17,118 nt of DNA from an uncultured Lachnospiraceae bacterium (GTDB taxonomy: Bacteria; Bacillota; Clostridia; Lachnospirales; Lachnospiraceae): contig CACZOG010000125.1 of assembly GCA_902782715.1 (NCBI GenBank), forward strand, positions 1 to 17,118, in the 5' to 3' direction. A program made the translations under genes and the position numbers. Under the pieces are notes generated by a model that had not been told where the DNA came from, ran no database searches, and saw only the letters and a list, made by a program, of their open reading frames with translations. Within the stretch, counting starts at the first letter, position 1; every line of letters starts with the position of its first letter. Below are positions 6,703-14,206 of the stretch, piece by piece.

Positions 6703-8100
6703 ATGAAATTACTATTGAATAAGAAAAACTTAATATATCCGGTTATGGCTTTGGCAATTCTTTTGATCTACATTTGCCTTCTGCCCATCAGAGCATATGC
6801 CGATACACCCGGAACCATTAATGACAACAACGTAAATATCCGTTCACAGGCGGATGCAACTAGTACATCACTCGGTAAGGTTAATTCCGGTGATAAAGTT
6901 ACGATTATCGAAGAAGTTAACAGTGCTTCAAACGTACTCTGGTACAAGGTTACAACAGCAACGGGTACCACGGGTTATATCAGAGCAGACTTCGTTACAA
7001 AGTCGACAGGCGGAGACAATACCAATACGGCATCAGGCAACACTACACAGACTACAACTCCCGCACAGCCGACAACAACCACGACCACAAACGTTACCGA
7101 TATAGCATCCAAGGCTGCATATATCGCAGGTGATGTTGTAAATATCCGTTCACAGGCTTCCGCTTCATCGGATCTTATTGCAAAAGCAAACAAGAATTCG
7201 GAAGTTACCGTAACAGGTGAGACAACCGCTTCTGACGGATACAAGTGGTACAGAGTTACATTTAACGCAGACGGTGCAACAAAGAACGGTTTCATAAGAA
7301 GCGACCTTCTTACATTTACAAAACCGACCAATACTCCTGCGGAAACAAACATTGATTCAACGACAACTACTCCCGATACCCCCGAGGATACGGGAAATAC
7401 AGAAACAACAGAACCTGCAGACACTCCTGAGACGGTTGAACCCGCAAAGGAAGAGACTCCTGCAGAACAGCCTGCTGAAAAGAAGAAAGAGATCACGATC
7501 CTCAATCCTTCGGATGAACCCGAAATAATCCCCGACGGATTTACGGAAGTTCAGCTCTCAAGCGGTGAAAAAGCATGGAGCAAGGGTGATTACTTCATCA
7601 TCTTCGGTGTAAACGAAGAAGGCTCATCAGGATGGTATGTTCTGGATGAAAAGAGCAACAACTACATTTCATATGACGGTCTGTTTACGGGTACCGCAAA
7701 GAAATCAGGAAAATCTGATGACAAGATATTCGGAATATTGAGCACCAAATTCGTTCTTATATTCCTTACGATTCTTGTGATCGTGCTTCTCGGAGTTGTA
7801 TTCTTCATGGCTTTGAAACTTTCAAAGGGCGTTGAGAACGACGACGATTACGATTATGACGATTATGAGGATGAGGAAGAGGACGAAGAGGAAGACATTC
7901 CCGTATCTTCAATAGAGAATTCAAGACGTTCTTCGGGAAGAAGAAGCGAACCGAAGGGAGAAAAGCCGAGCAAAATGGCGAAGGCTAAAGACAAATTCTT
8001 AAATTACTTCACCACGGAAGTCGATGATGACGAAGAAGAAGACGAGTACTACGACGATGTGGATGACGATGACGACGAAATAGATTTTATTGATATCTAA
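6703..8100 (+). CDS. Membrane-anchored protein with two bacterial SH3 domains and an acidic cytoplasmic tail
   Basis: A 465-residue protein not recognised as any named gene. The start at 6703 follows GAGGTG at good spacing. Residues 1-33 form a signal peptide ending AYA. Two SH3_3-type domains follow (about 37-98 and 143-204), each with VNIRSQA...WYKV/WYRV...GYIRAD/GFIRSD. They are separated by a Thr/Gln/Pro-rich linker and followed by a Pro/Thr/Glu-rich spacer (about 207-260). A small globular region (262-330, FTEVQLSSGEKAWSKGDYFIIFGV) comes next, then one membrane helix (350-373). The ~90-residue cytoplasmic tail has two Asp/Glu/Tyr-rich blocks (380-398 and 441-465, ending DEIDFIDI) flanking a basic stretch (RRSSGRRSEPKGEKPSKMAKAK). 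SH3_3 domains usually bind cell wall peptides, so a wall-sensing or wall-anchoring role is an inference. It has its own promoter, and clpC starts 56 bp downstream past a hairpin. Confidence 0.85.
   Translation: MKLLLNKKNLIYPVMALAILLIYICLLPIRAYADTPGTINDNNVNIRSQADATSTSLGKVNSGDKVTIIEEVNSASNVLWYKVTTATGTTGYIRADFVTKSTGGDNTNTASGNTTQTTTPAQPTTTTTTNVTDIASKAAYIAGDVVNIRSQASASSDLIAKANKNSEVTVTGETTASDGYKWYRVTFNADGATKNGFIRSDLLTFTKPTNTPAETNIDSTTTTPDTPEDTGNTETTEPADTPETVEPAKEETPAEQPAEKKKEITILNPSDEPEIIPDGFTEVQLSSGEKAWSKGDYFIIFGVNEEGSSGWYVLDEKSNNYISYDGLFTGTAKKSGKSDDKIFGILSTKFVLIFLTILVIVLLGVVFFMALKLSKGVENDDDYDYDDYEDEEEDEEEDIPVSSIENSRRSSGRRSEPKGEKPSKMAKAKDKFLNYFTTEVDDDEEEDEYYDDVDDDDDEIDFIDI
6832..7157 (+). repeat. 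Exact 20-nt direct repeat at the heart of the two SH3 domains
   Basis: The same 20 bases occur at 6832-6851 and 7138-7157, encoding the VNIRSQA core of each SH3 domain. Identity at synonymous positions suggests a fairly recent duplication or gene conversion between the domains; the flanking sequence has diverged. The range spans both copies and the spacer. Confidence 0.85.
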
Positions 8101-8108
8101 AGAAAAAC

Positions 8109-8141
8109 AAACCCCTGTTATCTTGTGTTAACAGGGGTTTT
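8109..8141 (+). terminator. 12-bp hairpin between the SH3 gene and clpC (weak terminator or attenuator)
   Basis: A perfect stem, AAACCCCTGTTA (8109-8120) with TAACAGGGGTTT (8129-8140), encloses an 8-nt loop. Only four Ts end the structure before GCA, so it looks like an inefficient terminator. The clpC ATG is just 16 bp beyond the last T, with AAGGGA as ribosome site. This leaves no room for a promoter between hairpin and gene. Confidence 0.7.
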
Positions 8142-8156
8142 GCATAAGGGATAAAA

Positions 8157-10610
8157 ATGGAATTAAACGAACAGTGTAAAGAAGTATTAAAATATGCCAA
8201 TCAAATAGGTAAAAGCCTGGGTGCGACAGCAGTTGATACACAGCATCTTTTATACGGTCTTGCAAAATGCAAAGACTCTCTTGCATCGAGCATTCTTGCA
8301 AGCCATGGGATAACCGTAACTCAGATAAAGAAAAGCTTCGAGACAAGAAGCGAAGCATTAAGAAAGGTCAGTGTTAAAGGAAAGCTCGAACTCACTCCCC
8401 AGGTGAAGAAGATCCTCGATATTTCCGAGAGAATAGCTCAGGATACGAATTCGGCATATGTCGGAACAGAGCATATTTTATATGCGATCGTAACTGAAGG
8501 AAAATGCCTTGCTTACAATCTTTTGGGATACCTTTTAAAAGATTCCGGTACGCCGATCAGCAAGATCGCGGATGAGATAATGCTCAATTTCGGTTTCGAT
8601 GATGATAACTTCGTCCCCGATGAGTATGTTCATGCAGATGAAATGGGTGTCGGAGAAAACACTTCCAGATTCAGTCTCGAGGATTACACTAAAGATATCA
8701 CCGAGATGGCAATGGCCGGAGAACTCGATCCCGTTATCGGAAGAAACGATGAGATAATGCGTATCATTCAGGTCCTCGCAAGAAGAAGCAAGAACAATCC
8801 CTGCCTTGTAGGTCAGCCCGGCGTCGGCAAAACAGCCATTGTTGAAGGCCTGGCTCAGAGAATAGCAGACGGCAATGTGCCTGATATCATCAAGGATAAA
8901 AGGATCCTTTCCCTCGATATGTCTTCCCTTGTTGCGGGAACGCAGTACAGAGGCGAGTTCGAGAAGAGACTTAAGGCGGTTGTAGAAGAAGTATCGGAAG
9001 ACGGCAATATAGTTCTTTTTATGGATGAGATCCATACGCTTATAGGAGCGGGCGGAGCCAAAGGAACACTTGATGCTTCCAATATTTTAAAACCCGCGCT
9101 TTCAAGAGGCGAGATCCAGCTTATCGGTGCAACGACCGAAGAAGAATTCAGAAAATATTTCGAAAAAGATGCCGCTCTGGAGAGAAGATTTCAGCCCATA
9201 GCCGTAACGGAACCATCTCCCGAGGATACGCTTAAGATCCTTTTCGGGATCAAGGATAAATACGAAGAGCATCACAACGTATTTTACGATGATGACGCCA
9301 TAGAACTCTGCGTAACGCTTTCGCAAAGATATATTGCGGACCGGAATCTTCCCGACAAGGCGATTGACGTAATGGATGAAGCGGCTGCGCTCATAGCTCT
9401 GGACGGATACAAAAAATCCGACAAGATAAGTAATCTTCGTGCACAGATAAGCGAATGCGACAAGGTTATGAAAGAGTCGATCGAAAACGGCGAATTCGAA
9501 AAAGCAGGTCAGGCGAAGAGCGAACAGGATGTTCTTTTTGAGACTTTAAGAAAAGCCGAAGCTAACGAGAGACGAAGGATCAAAAAAGAAAGAAAAAGAG
9601 TTACAACCACTCAGATAGAAGCGGTTATCTCAAGATGGAGCAAGGTTCCAGTTTCGGAACTTTCACGTAAAGAATCCGAAAGATTAATGAATTTAGAGAA
9701 GAACCTTCACAAAAGGATCATCGGACAGAAGGAAGCCGTTGAAGCGGTCAGCAAGGCCATAAGACGAGGAAGAGTCGGATTGAGCGATCCGAAGCGCCCT
9801 ATCGGAAGTTTCGTATTTTTAGGACCTACGGGTGTAGGTAAAACAGAACTTTCAAAGGCTTTGGCAGAGGCTGTTTTCGGTTCCGAAGATTCGCTTATAA
9901 GAGTTGACATGTCCGAATACATGGAAGCACATTCGGTATCAAAGATCTTAGGTTCACCGCCCGGATATGTAGGTTTTGACGAAGGCGGTCAGCTGTCCGA
10001 GAGAGTAAGGAAGAATCCTTATTCGGTTGTTCTTTTCGATGAGATCGAGAAAGCACATCCCGATGTGTTCAATGTTCTGCTTCAGATCCTCGATGACGGA
10101 CAGGTTACCGATTCACAGGGCAGAAAAGTAAACTTCAAAAATACGATAATCATTATGACAAGCAATGTCGGAGCAAAGCGTATCACCGAACCCAAGAATT
10201 TAGGATTCGGCTCGAAAGAGAGCAAAGAGCAGAGCTACGAGAAGATGAAGAACAACGTAATGGAAGAGGTTAAGCAGCTCTTTAAGCCCGAGTTCATCAA
10301 CAGGATCGATGATTTTATCGTATTCCATAAACTCGACAGAAAAGAACTTGAAGACATTTGCGCGCTTCTTTTATCCAATCTTGCCAAGCGCGCAAAAGAG
10401 CAGCTTGACATCGATATCAAATTCACGAATGCGCTCAAGCTTCACATAGTCGACAAGTATTCGAATCCCCTTATGGGAGCGAGACCTTTACGCCGCGGAG
10501 TCATGCAGGAAATCGAAGATCCTCTTGCGGGAGAAATACTTTCGGGACGCATAGAAGAAGGCAATTCGGTCAAGATCTCATACAGGAACGAAAAGGTTAT
10601 TTTTAATTAA
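8157..10610 (+). CDS. clpC: ATP-dependent Clp protease ATP-binding subunit ClpC
   Basis: Hexameric AAA+ unfoldase that feeds substrates to ClpP, central to protein quality control in Firmicutes. At 817 residues it matches ClpC (about 810). Two Clp_N repeats occupy roughly 1-145. The D1 ATPase has Walker A GQPGVGKT (219-226) and Walker B FMDEIH (Asp290, Glu291). A UVR-type middle domain (about 423-465, LRAQISECDKVMKESIENGEFEKA) marks it as ClpC rather than ClpA or ClpB. D2 has Walker A GPTGVGKT (556-563), Walker B LFDEIE (Asp628, Glu629) and a ClpP-docking loop LGF (682-684) in LGFGSKESKEQSY. The C-terminus is DPLAGEILSGRIEEGNSVKI-like. The usual upstream ctsR-mcsA-mcsB genes are absent; the SH3 gene takes their place. 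No promoter of its own is evident, so expression may come from read-through of the upstream hairpin. Confidence 0.97.
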   Translation: MELNEQCKEVLKYANQIGKSLGATAVDTQHLLYGLAKCKDSLASSILASHGITVTQIKKSFETRSEALRKVSVKGKLELTPQVKKILDISERIAQDTNSAYVGTEHILYAIVTEGKCLAYNLLGYLLKDSGTPISKIADEIMLNFGFDDDNFVPDEYVHADEMGVGENTSRFSLEDYTKDITEMAMAGELDPVIGRNDEIMRIIQVLARRSKNNPCLVGQPGVGKTAIVEGLAQRIADGNVPDIIKDKRILSLDMSSLVAGTQYRGEFEKRLKAVVEEVSEDGNIVLFMDEIHTLIGAGGAKGTLDASNILKPALSRGEIQLIGATTEEEFRKYFEKDAALERRFQPIAVTEPSPEDTLKILFGIKDKYEEHHNVFYDDDAIELCVTLSQRYIADRNLPDKAIDVMDEAAALIALDGYKKSDKISNLRAQISECDKVMKESIENGEFEKAGQAKSEQDVLFETLRKAEANERRRIKKERKRVTTTQIEAVISRWSKVPVSELSRKESERLMNLEKNLHKRIIGQKEAVEAVSKAIRRGRVGLSDPKRPIGSFVFLGPTGVGKTELSKALAEAVFGSEDSLIRVDMSEYMEAHSVSKILGSPPGYVGFDEGGQLSERVRKNPYSVVLFDEIEKAHPDVFNVLLQILDDGQVTDSQGRKVNFKNTIIIMTSNVGAKRITEPKNLGFGSKESKEQSYEKMKNNVMEEVKQLFKPEFINRIDDFIVFHKLDRKELEDICALLLSNLAKRAKEQLDIDIKFTNALKLHIVDKYSNPLMGARPLRRGVMQEIEDPLAGEILSGRIEEGNSVKISYRNEKVIFN

Positions 10611-10622
10611 AATATTATAGCG

Positions 10623-10665
10623 TTTAAGGTTAATTTAAGGTATAATTAAATCAGCTTGAAAAGCT
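10623..10665 (+). promoter_or_regulatory. Promoter with perfect -10, weak -35 and an 11-bp-period direct repeat
   Basis: TATAAT (10641-10646) is a perfect -10, but no good -35 hexamer lies 16-18 bp upstream. Instead the region holds TTTAAGG twice (10623-10629 and 10634-10640), one helical turn (11 bp) apart, the second copy abutting the -10. This layout resembles activator sites of OmpR/PhoB-type response regulators. A small hairpin AGCTT-GAA-AAGCT (10653-10665) would sit at the 5' end of the transcript. Confidence 0.5.
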
Positions 10666-10707
10666 ATCGACACGAGAACAATTTAATATCTAACGGGGGT
10701 AATTTTA

Positions 10708-11106
10708 ATGGATATCATCTGTACTTCTGCTAACGGAAAACTTTCTTTCGGCAACTATGAACTTCCCGAAAAACAAAAGAAAGAGGATTTTCCCCACTGC
10801 GGAGATCTTTACAAGATTAAGACTTACAACACGATGACCAAACTCGAGAAGAACGGATTATTCCTCTTCGAATCGGTTCCCGGAACCAATGTAACGGATT
10901 TCGAGGAAAACGACGAAGGTCTCTTCTTTAAAGTGGAAGCTGACAAAGACGCACAGATTACCGTGGGTCTTGAAGAAAATACCGAATATGATATCGAAAT
11001 TAACGGGAAATCTATAGGTAAGATCAAATCTAACGGTTCGGGCAAGGTAAGTTTTTCGGTCGAACTTCAAAAGGGCGAGATTAAAGACATAAAGATTACA
11101 AAATAG
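10708..11106 (+). CDS. Small protein of unknown function between clpC and radA
   Basis: A 132-residue protein with no recognised domain. AACGGGGGT precedes the ATG as ribosome site. It has no signal peptide and no membrane helix, so it is probably cytosolic. The N-terminal half contains SANGKLSFGNYELP and CGDLYKIKTYNTMTKLEKNGLFLFESVPGT. The second half (about 63-132) is a run of short beta-strand-like segments (GLFFKVEADKDAQITVGL, YDIEINGKSIGKI, GKVSFSVEL) ending in DIKITK, suggesting a beta-sandwich. From memory, similar short proteins in Lachnospiraceae genomes carry the automatic name 'endosialidase'; nothing here supports that enzyme, which is far larger. It is separated from clpC by its own promoter and lies 7 bp ahead of radA, so it is probably cotranscribed with radA. 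The coding call is good; the function is unknown. Confidence 0.85.
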   Translation: MDIICTSANGKLSFGNYELPEKQKKEDFPHCGDLYKIKTYNTMTKLEKNGLFLFESVPGTNVTDFEENDEGLFFKVEADKDAQITVGLEENTEYDIEINGKSIGKIKSNGSGKVSFSVELQKGEIKDIKITK

Positions 11107-11113
11107 AGGGTTT

Positions 11114-12478
11114 ATGTCAAAAGACAAAGTTAAAACCGTCTTCTTTTGTACTCAGTGCGGTTACGAATCTCCCAAATGGATGGGACAGTGCCCCGGATGT
11201 AAGGAATGGAACACATTCAAAGAGGGGCTTAACGAAAAACAGAGCCGTCACGAGGGCAGGACTTTAAGAACGGGCATTGAAAATGCACGTATTGTTCCGG
11301 TCCCCAATGTTGAGATCAGAAAAGAAGACAAAATAAAAACAAATATCGGTGAACTTGACAGAGTCCTGGGCGGTGGTATCGTTTGGGGCTCTTTAACTCT
11401 AATCGGCGGAGATCCGGGTATCGGAAAATCGACGCTTCTTTTGCAGGTCTGCAAAGCCCTTGGAGATGCGGGTAAAGACGTTCTCTATATATCGGGCGAA
11501 GAATCTTTGGGACAAATAAAAATGCGTGCGGACAGGATCGGAACTTTCACTGAGAATGTGAAGCTCTACTGCGAAACCTGTCTTGACGACGTAAAAGAAG
11601 TGATCGAGGAAAGAAAACCCGATGTGGTCGTTATCGATTCGATACAGACGATGTATCTTGAAGAGATAGGTTCCGCTCCGGGAAGCGTGGCTCAGGTAAG
11701 GGAAGCAACGGGAGTTTTAATGAAGCTTGCGAAAGTGCTCGGAGTGTCCGTTTTCATTGTCGGACACGTGACCAAGGACGGAAATGTTGCAGGTCCCAAA
11801 ATGCTTGAGCACATGGTGGATACGGTTCTTTATTTCGAAGGCGACAGACATGCTTCATACAGGATCTTAAGAGGCGTTAAGAACAGATTCGGCTCTACGA
11901 ATGAGATAGGCGTATTCGAGATGCAGAATCAGGGACTTGTGGAAGTTGCGAATCCTTCGGAATTCATGTTATCGGGCAGACCGCTTAATACGGGCGGATG
12001 CGTAGTATCGTGCTCGATGGAAGGAAGCCGTCCAATTTTCATAGAGATTCAGGCTCTTGTCACACCCACTAATTTCGGAATACCCAGAAGGCAGTCGACG
12101 GGTGTTGATTACAACAGAGTCAATCTTTTAATGGCTGTTCTTGAAAAGAAGATAGGTCTGCCTTTGGGAAACTGCGATGCGTATGTAAATGTTGCAGGCG
12201 GGATCAAGGTTTCGGAGCCGGCAGTCGATCTGGGTCTCGTAATGGCCATCGTATCAAGCTTTCACAATAAACCTATAAGCGAAGATACAACGGTGTTCGG
12301 CGAAGTAGGTCTTTCCGGTGAAGTCAGAGCCATAGCACAGGCACAGAGCAGGGTAAGCGAAGCAGCCAAACTCGGATTTAAGAAATGCATTCTTCCCGCA
12401 TCATGCAGGAAGACGATCAATGACAGCGCGGGGATGGAACTTGTTTACATCGATAATATAAAAGACTTGAAGTTATAA
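11114..12478 (+). CDS. radA: DNA repair protein RadA (Sms)
   Basis: RecA-like branch-migration helicase that processes recombination intermediates and repairs DNA. The 454-residue protein is full length. An N-terminal four-Cys zinc finger is present (Cys12, Cys15, Cys26, Cys29 in FFCTQCGYESPKWMGQCPGC). The RecA-like core carries Walker A GGDPGIGKST (98-107), Walker B VVVIDSIQTMY, and the RadA-specific KNRFG motif (256-260). The C-terminal Lon-protease-like domain includes GGIKVSEPAVDLGL and VFGEVGLSGEVRAI. The ribosome site GAGGG overlaps the end of the preceding small gene, 7 bp away. In Bacillus radA also sits just after clpC, so the neighbourhood is partly conserved, but disA does not follow here. 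Confidence 0.97.
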   Translation: MSKDKVKTVFFCTQCGYESPKWMGQCPGCKEWNTFKEGLNEKQSRHEGRTLRTGIENARIVPVPNVEIRKEDKIKTNIGELDRVLGGGIVWGSLTLIGGDPGIGKSTLLLQVCKALGDAGKDVLYISGEESLGQIKMRADRIGTFTENVKLYCETCLDDVKEVIEERKPDVVVIDSIQTMYLEEIGSAPGSVAQVREATGVLMKLAKVLGVSVFIVGHVTKDGNVAGPKMLEHMVDTVLYFEGDRHASYRILRGVKNRFGSTNEIGVFEMQNQGLVEVANPSEFMLSGRPLNTGGCVVSCSMEGSRPIFIEIQALVTPTNFGIPRRQSTGVDYNRVNLLMAVLEKKIGLPLGNCDAYVNVAGGIKVSEPAVDLGLVMAIVSSFHNKPISEDTTVFGEVGLSGEVRAIAQAQSRVSEAAKLGFKKCILPASCRKTINDSAGMELVYIDNIKDLKL

Positions 12479-12544
12479 GACATTTGAAATAACAAAGTAA
12501 AAAGTATTTATAAGATAAAAATTATAAATTTGGGGAGGTTTCAG

Positions 12545-14206
12545 ATGAACAATTTGAACATTCAGGTTGGGGATATTTACAAAAAATATCCTGAAGGAAC
12601 AACATTTGAGGTTATCGCAAAAGATTTTAAGGATGATTACAAGAACGACATTGCGATCGCTGTATTTAACGGAAAGTTAAGAGAACTTTCCAAAATGCCC
12701 GACTGCGACGGCAATCTTGAATTCTTAGATCTTGCAAGCGGTACAGGACACAGAGCATACAAGAGAACCGCAACGATCATGTTCATGAAAGCCTGCACGG
12801 ACTGCATCGGCGAAGAAAACATCAGTAAGATCAAACTCGAGTTCTCCGTAAACACAGGCTATTATTTCTCATGCAAGGGCAAATTTAAGGCAACCGAAGA
12901 ACTTGCCAAAGAGATCGAAGAGAAGATGAAGGAATATGTGGAAAGTGATATTCCCATCATCAAGAAATCAAGACCTCTCGAAGAAGCAAGAGAGATATTT
13001 TCCATGCAGGGAATGGAAGATAAACTCAAACTCTGCAAATACAGAAGAAGTTCAGTTATAAATCTTTACGATCTCGACGGATATATTGATTATTATTACG
13101 GATACATGCTTCCGAGCTGCGGATATGTTAAGCATTTCGAAGTTCTTACATACAGAGACGGATTTATCCTTAATATGCCCCGTAAGAAGACTCCCGATGT
13201 ACTTGATAAATTCGTTCCTCTCGACAAGGTATTCGATACGATGATGCAGGCGACCGAATGGGGCGATATGCTCGGAATCGATACCGTGGGCGATTTAAAC
13301 GAATGCATCTGCTCGGGTGATATCGAGGATATGGTGCTTGTTCAGGAAGCTCTGCAGGAAAGAAGGATCGGAGAGATCGCCAAGGATATCGCATCCAGAA
13401 AAGGCGTTAAGTTTATTATGATCGCCGGACCTTCATCTTCGGGAAAGACAAGTTTCTCACATCGTCTCTCCATTCAGCTTCGTACGCTCGGCCTTAAGCC
13501 TCATCCCATCGCCGTAGACGATTATTTCGTTAACAGAGCCGACACACCGCTTGATGAGGACGGAAACTACAATTTCGAATGTCTTGAAGCTATTGACGTC
13601 AAACTGTTCAATGAAGACATGACAAGACTTCTTGCAGGAGAGAGAGTGGAGATACCGACATTCAACTTTAAGATCGGAGCAAGGGAATACAAAGGAAATT
13701 TCAAACAGCTCGGTCCTGAAGACGTTCTCGTTATCGAAGGAATTCATGCCCTTAACGATAAGATGAGCGAATCTCTTCCGGTAGAAAGTAAATACAAGAT
13801 CTATATCTCCGCGCTTACGGTTCTTAATATTGACGAGCACAACTGCATTCCCACAACGGATGCAAGACTTTTAAGAAGAATGGTTCGTGATTACAGAACA
13901 AGAGGAGCATCGGCCAAGAGAACGATCAGCATGTGGCCTTCCGTAAGAAGAGGAGAGGAAGAGAACATATTCCCGTTCCAGGAAACTGCGGATGCAATGT
14001 TTAACTCCGCACAGATATATGAGATTTCCGCACTTAAAGCCATAGCAGAACCGATCCTTTATCAGGTTTCTCCCGAAGATCCGGAGTTCTATGAAGCAAA
14101 AAGACTCTTAAAACTTCTGGAATACTTCCTCTGCATGGACACAACAAACCTGCCTAACAATTCGATCGTAAGAGAATTTGTCGGTGGTTCGTGCTTTAAT
14201 GTTTAA
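12545..14206 (+). CDS. Uridine kinase-like nucleoside kinase fused to TGS and ThrRS-like domains
   Basis: A 553-residue three-part protein. Residues 1-64 resemble a TGS domain. Residues 65-210 resemble the second additional domain of threonyl-tRNA synthetase: GHRAYKRTATIMFMKA at the start, and LYDLDGYIDYYYGYMLPSCGYVKHFEVL matching the ThrRS segment around its CRGPH. Residues ~285-553 form a P-loop kinase like uridine kinase/phosphoribulokinase, with GPSSSGKTSFSHRL (Walker A 295-302), VDDYFVNR, and VLVIEGIHAL. This fusion is a known bacterial family; the phosphoryl acceptor is assumed to be a nucleoside. Relative to ThrRS the metal site is degraded (H69 kept; K73, Y184 and M188 replace His, Cys and His). 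The start at 12545 follows a strong GGGGAGG; the in-frame TTG at 12530 lies within that ribosome site. No terminator follows; the gene end overlaps a minus-strand gene by 4 bp. Confidence 0.88.
   Translation: MNNLNIQVGDIYKKYPEGTTFEVIAKDFKDDYKNDIAIAVFNGKLRELSKMPDCDGNLEFLDLASGTGHRAYKRTATIMFMKACTDCIGEENISKIKLEFSVNTGYYFSCKGKFKATEELAKEIEEKMKEYVESDIPIIKKSRPLEEAREIFSMQGMEDKLKLCKYRRSSVINLYDLDGYIDYYYGYMLPSCGYVKHFEVLTYRDGFILNMPRKKTPDVLDKFVPLDKVFDTMMQATEWGDMLGIDTVGDLNECICSGDIEDMVLVQEALQERRIGEIAKDIASRKGVKFIMIAGPSSSGKTSFSHRLSIQLRTLGLKPHPIAVDDYFVNRADTPLDEDGNYNFECLEAIDVKLFNEDMTRLLAGERVEIPTFNFKIGAREYKGNFKQLGPEDVLVIEGIHALNDKMSESLPVESKYKIYISALTVLNIDEHNCIPTTDARLLRRMVRDYRTRGASAKRTISMWPSVRRGEEENIFPFQETADAMFNSAQIYEISALKAIAEPILYQVSPEDPEFYEAKRLLKLLEYFLCMDTTNLPNNSIVREFVGGSCFNV

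Noticed and set aside
6975..7505. 176-residue minus-strand reading frame rich in Val and Ser
   Set aside because: It is the mirror of the Thr/Pro-rich linkers of the SH3 protein on the plus strand; no ribosome site or promoter, low-complexity composition.
8090..8121. Candidate clpC promoter TTGATA ... TGTTAT
   Set aside because: The spacing is 20 bp, the -10 is poor, and it lies within the hairpin arm.
12484..12514. Promoter TTGAAA ... TATAAG before the nucleoside kinase
   Set aside because: Spacing is 19 bp and the region is so AT-rich that such matches are expected by chance; possible but not supported enough to list as a feature.
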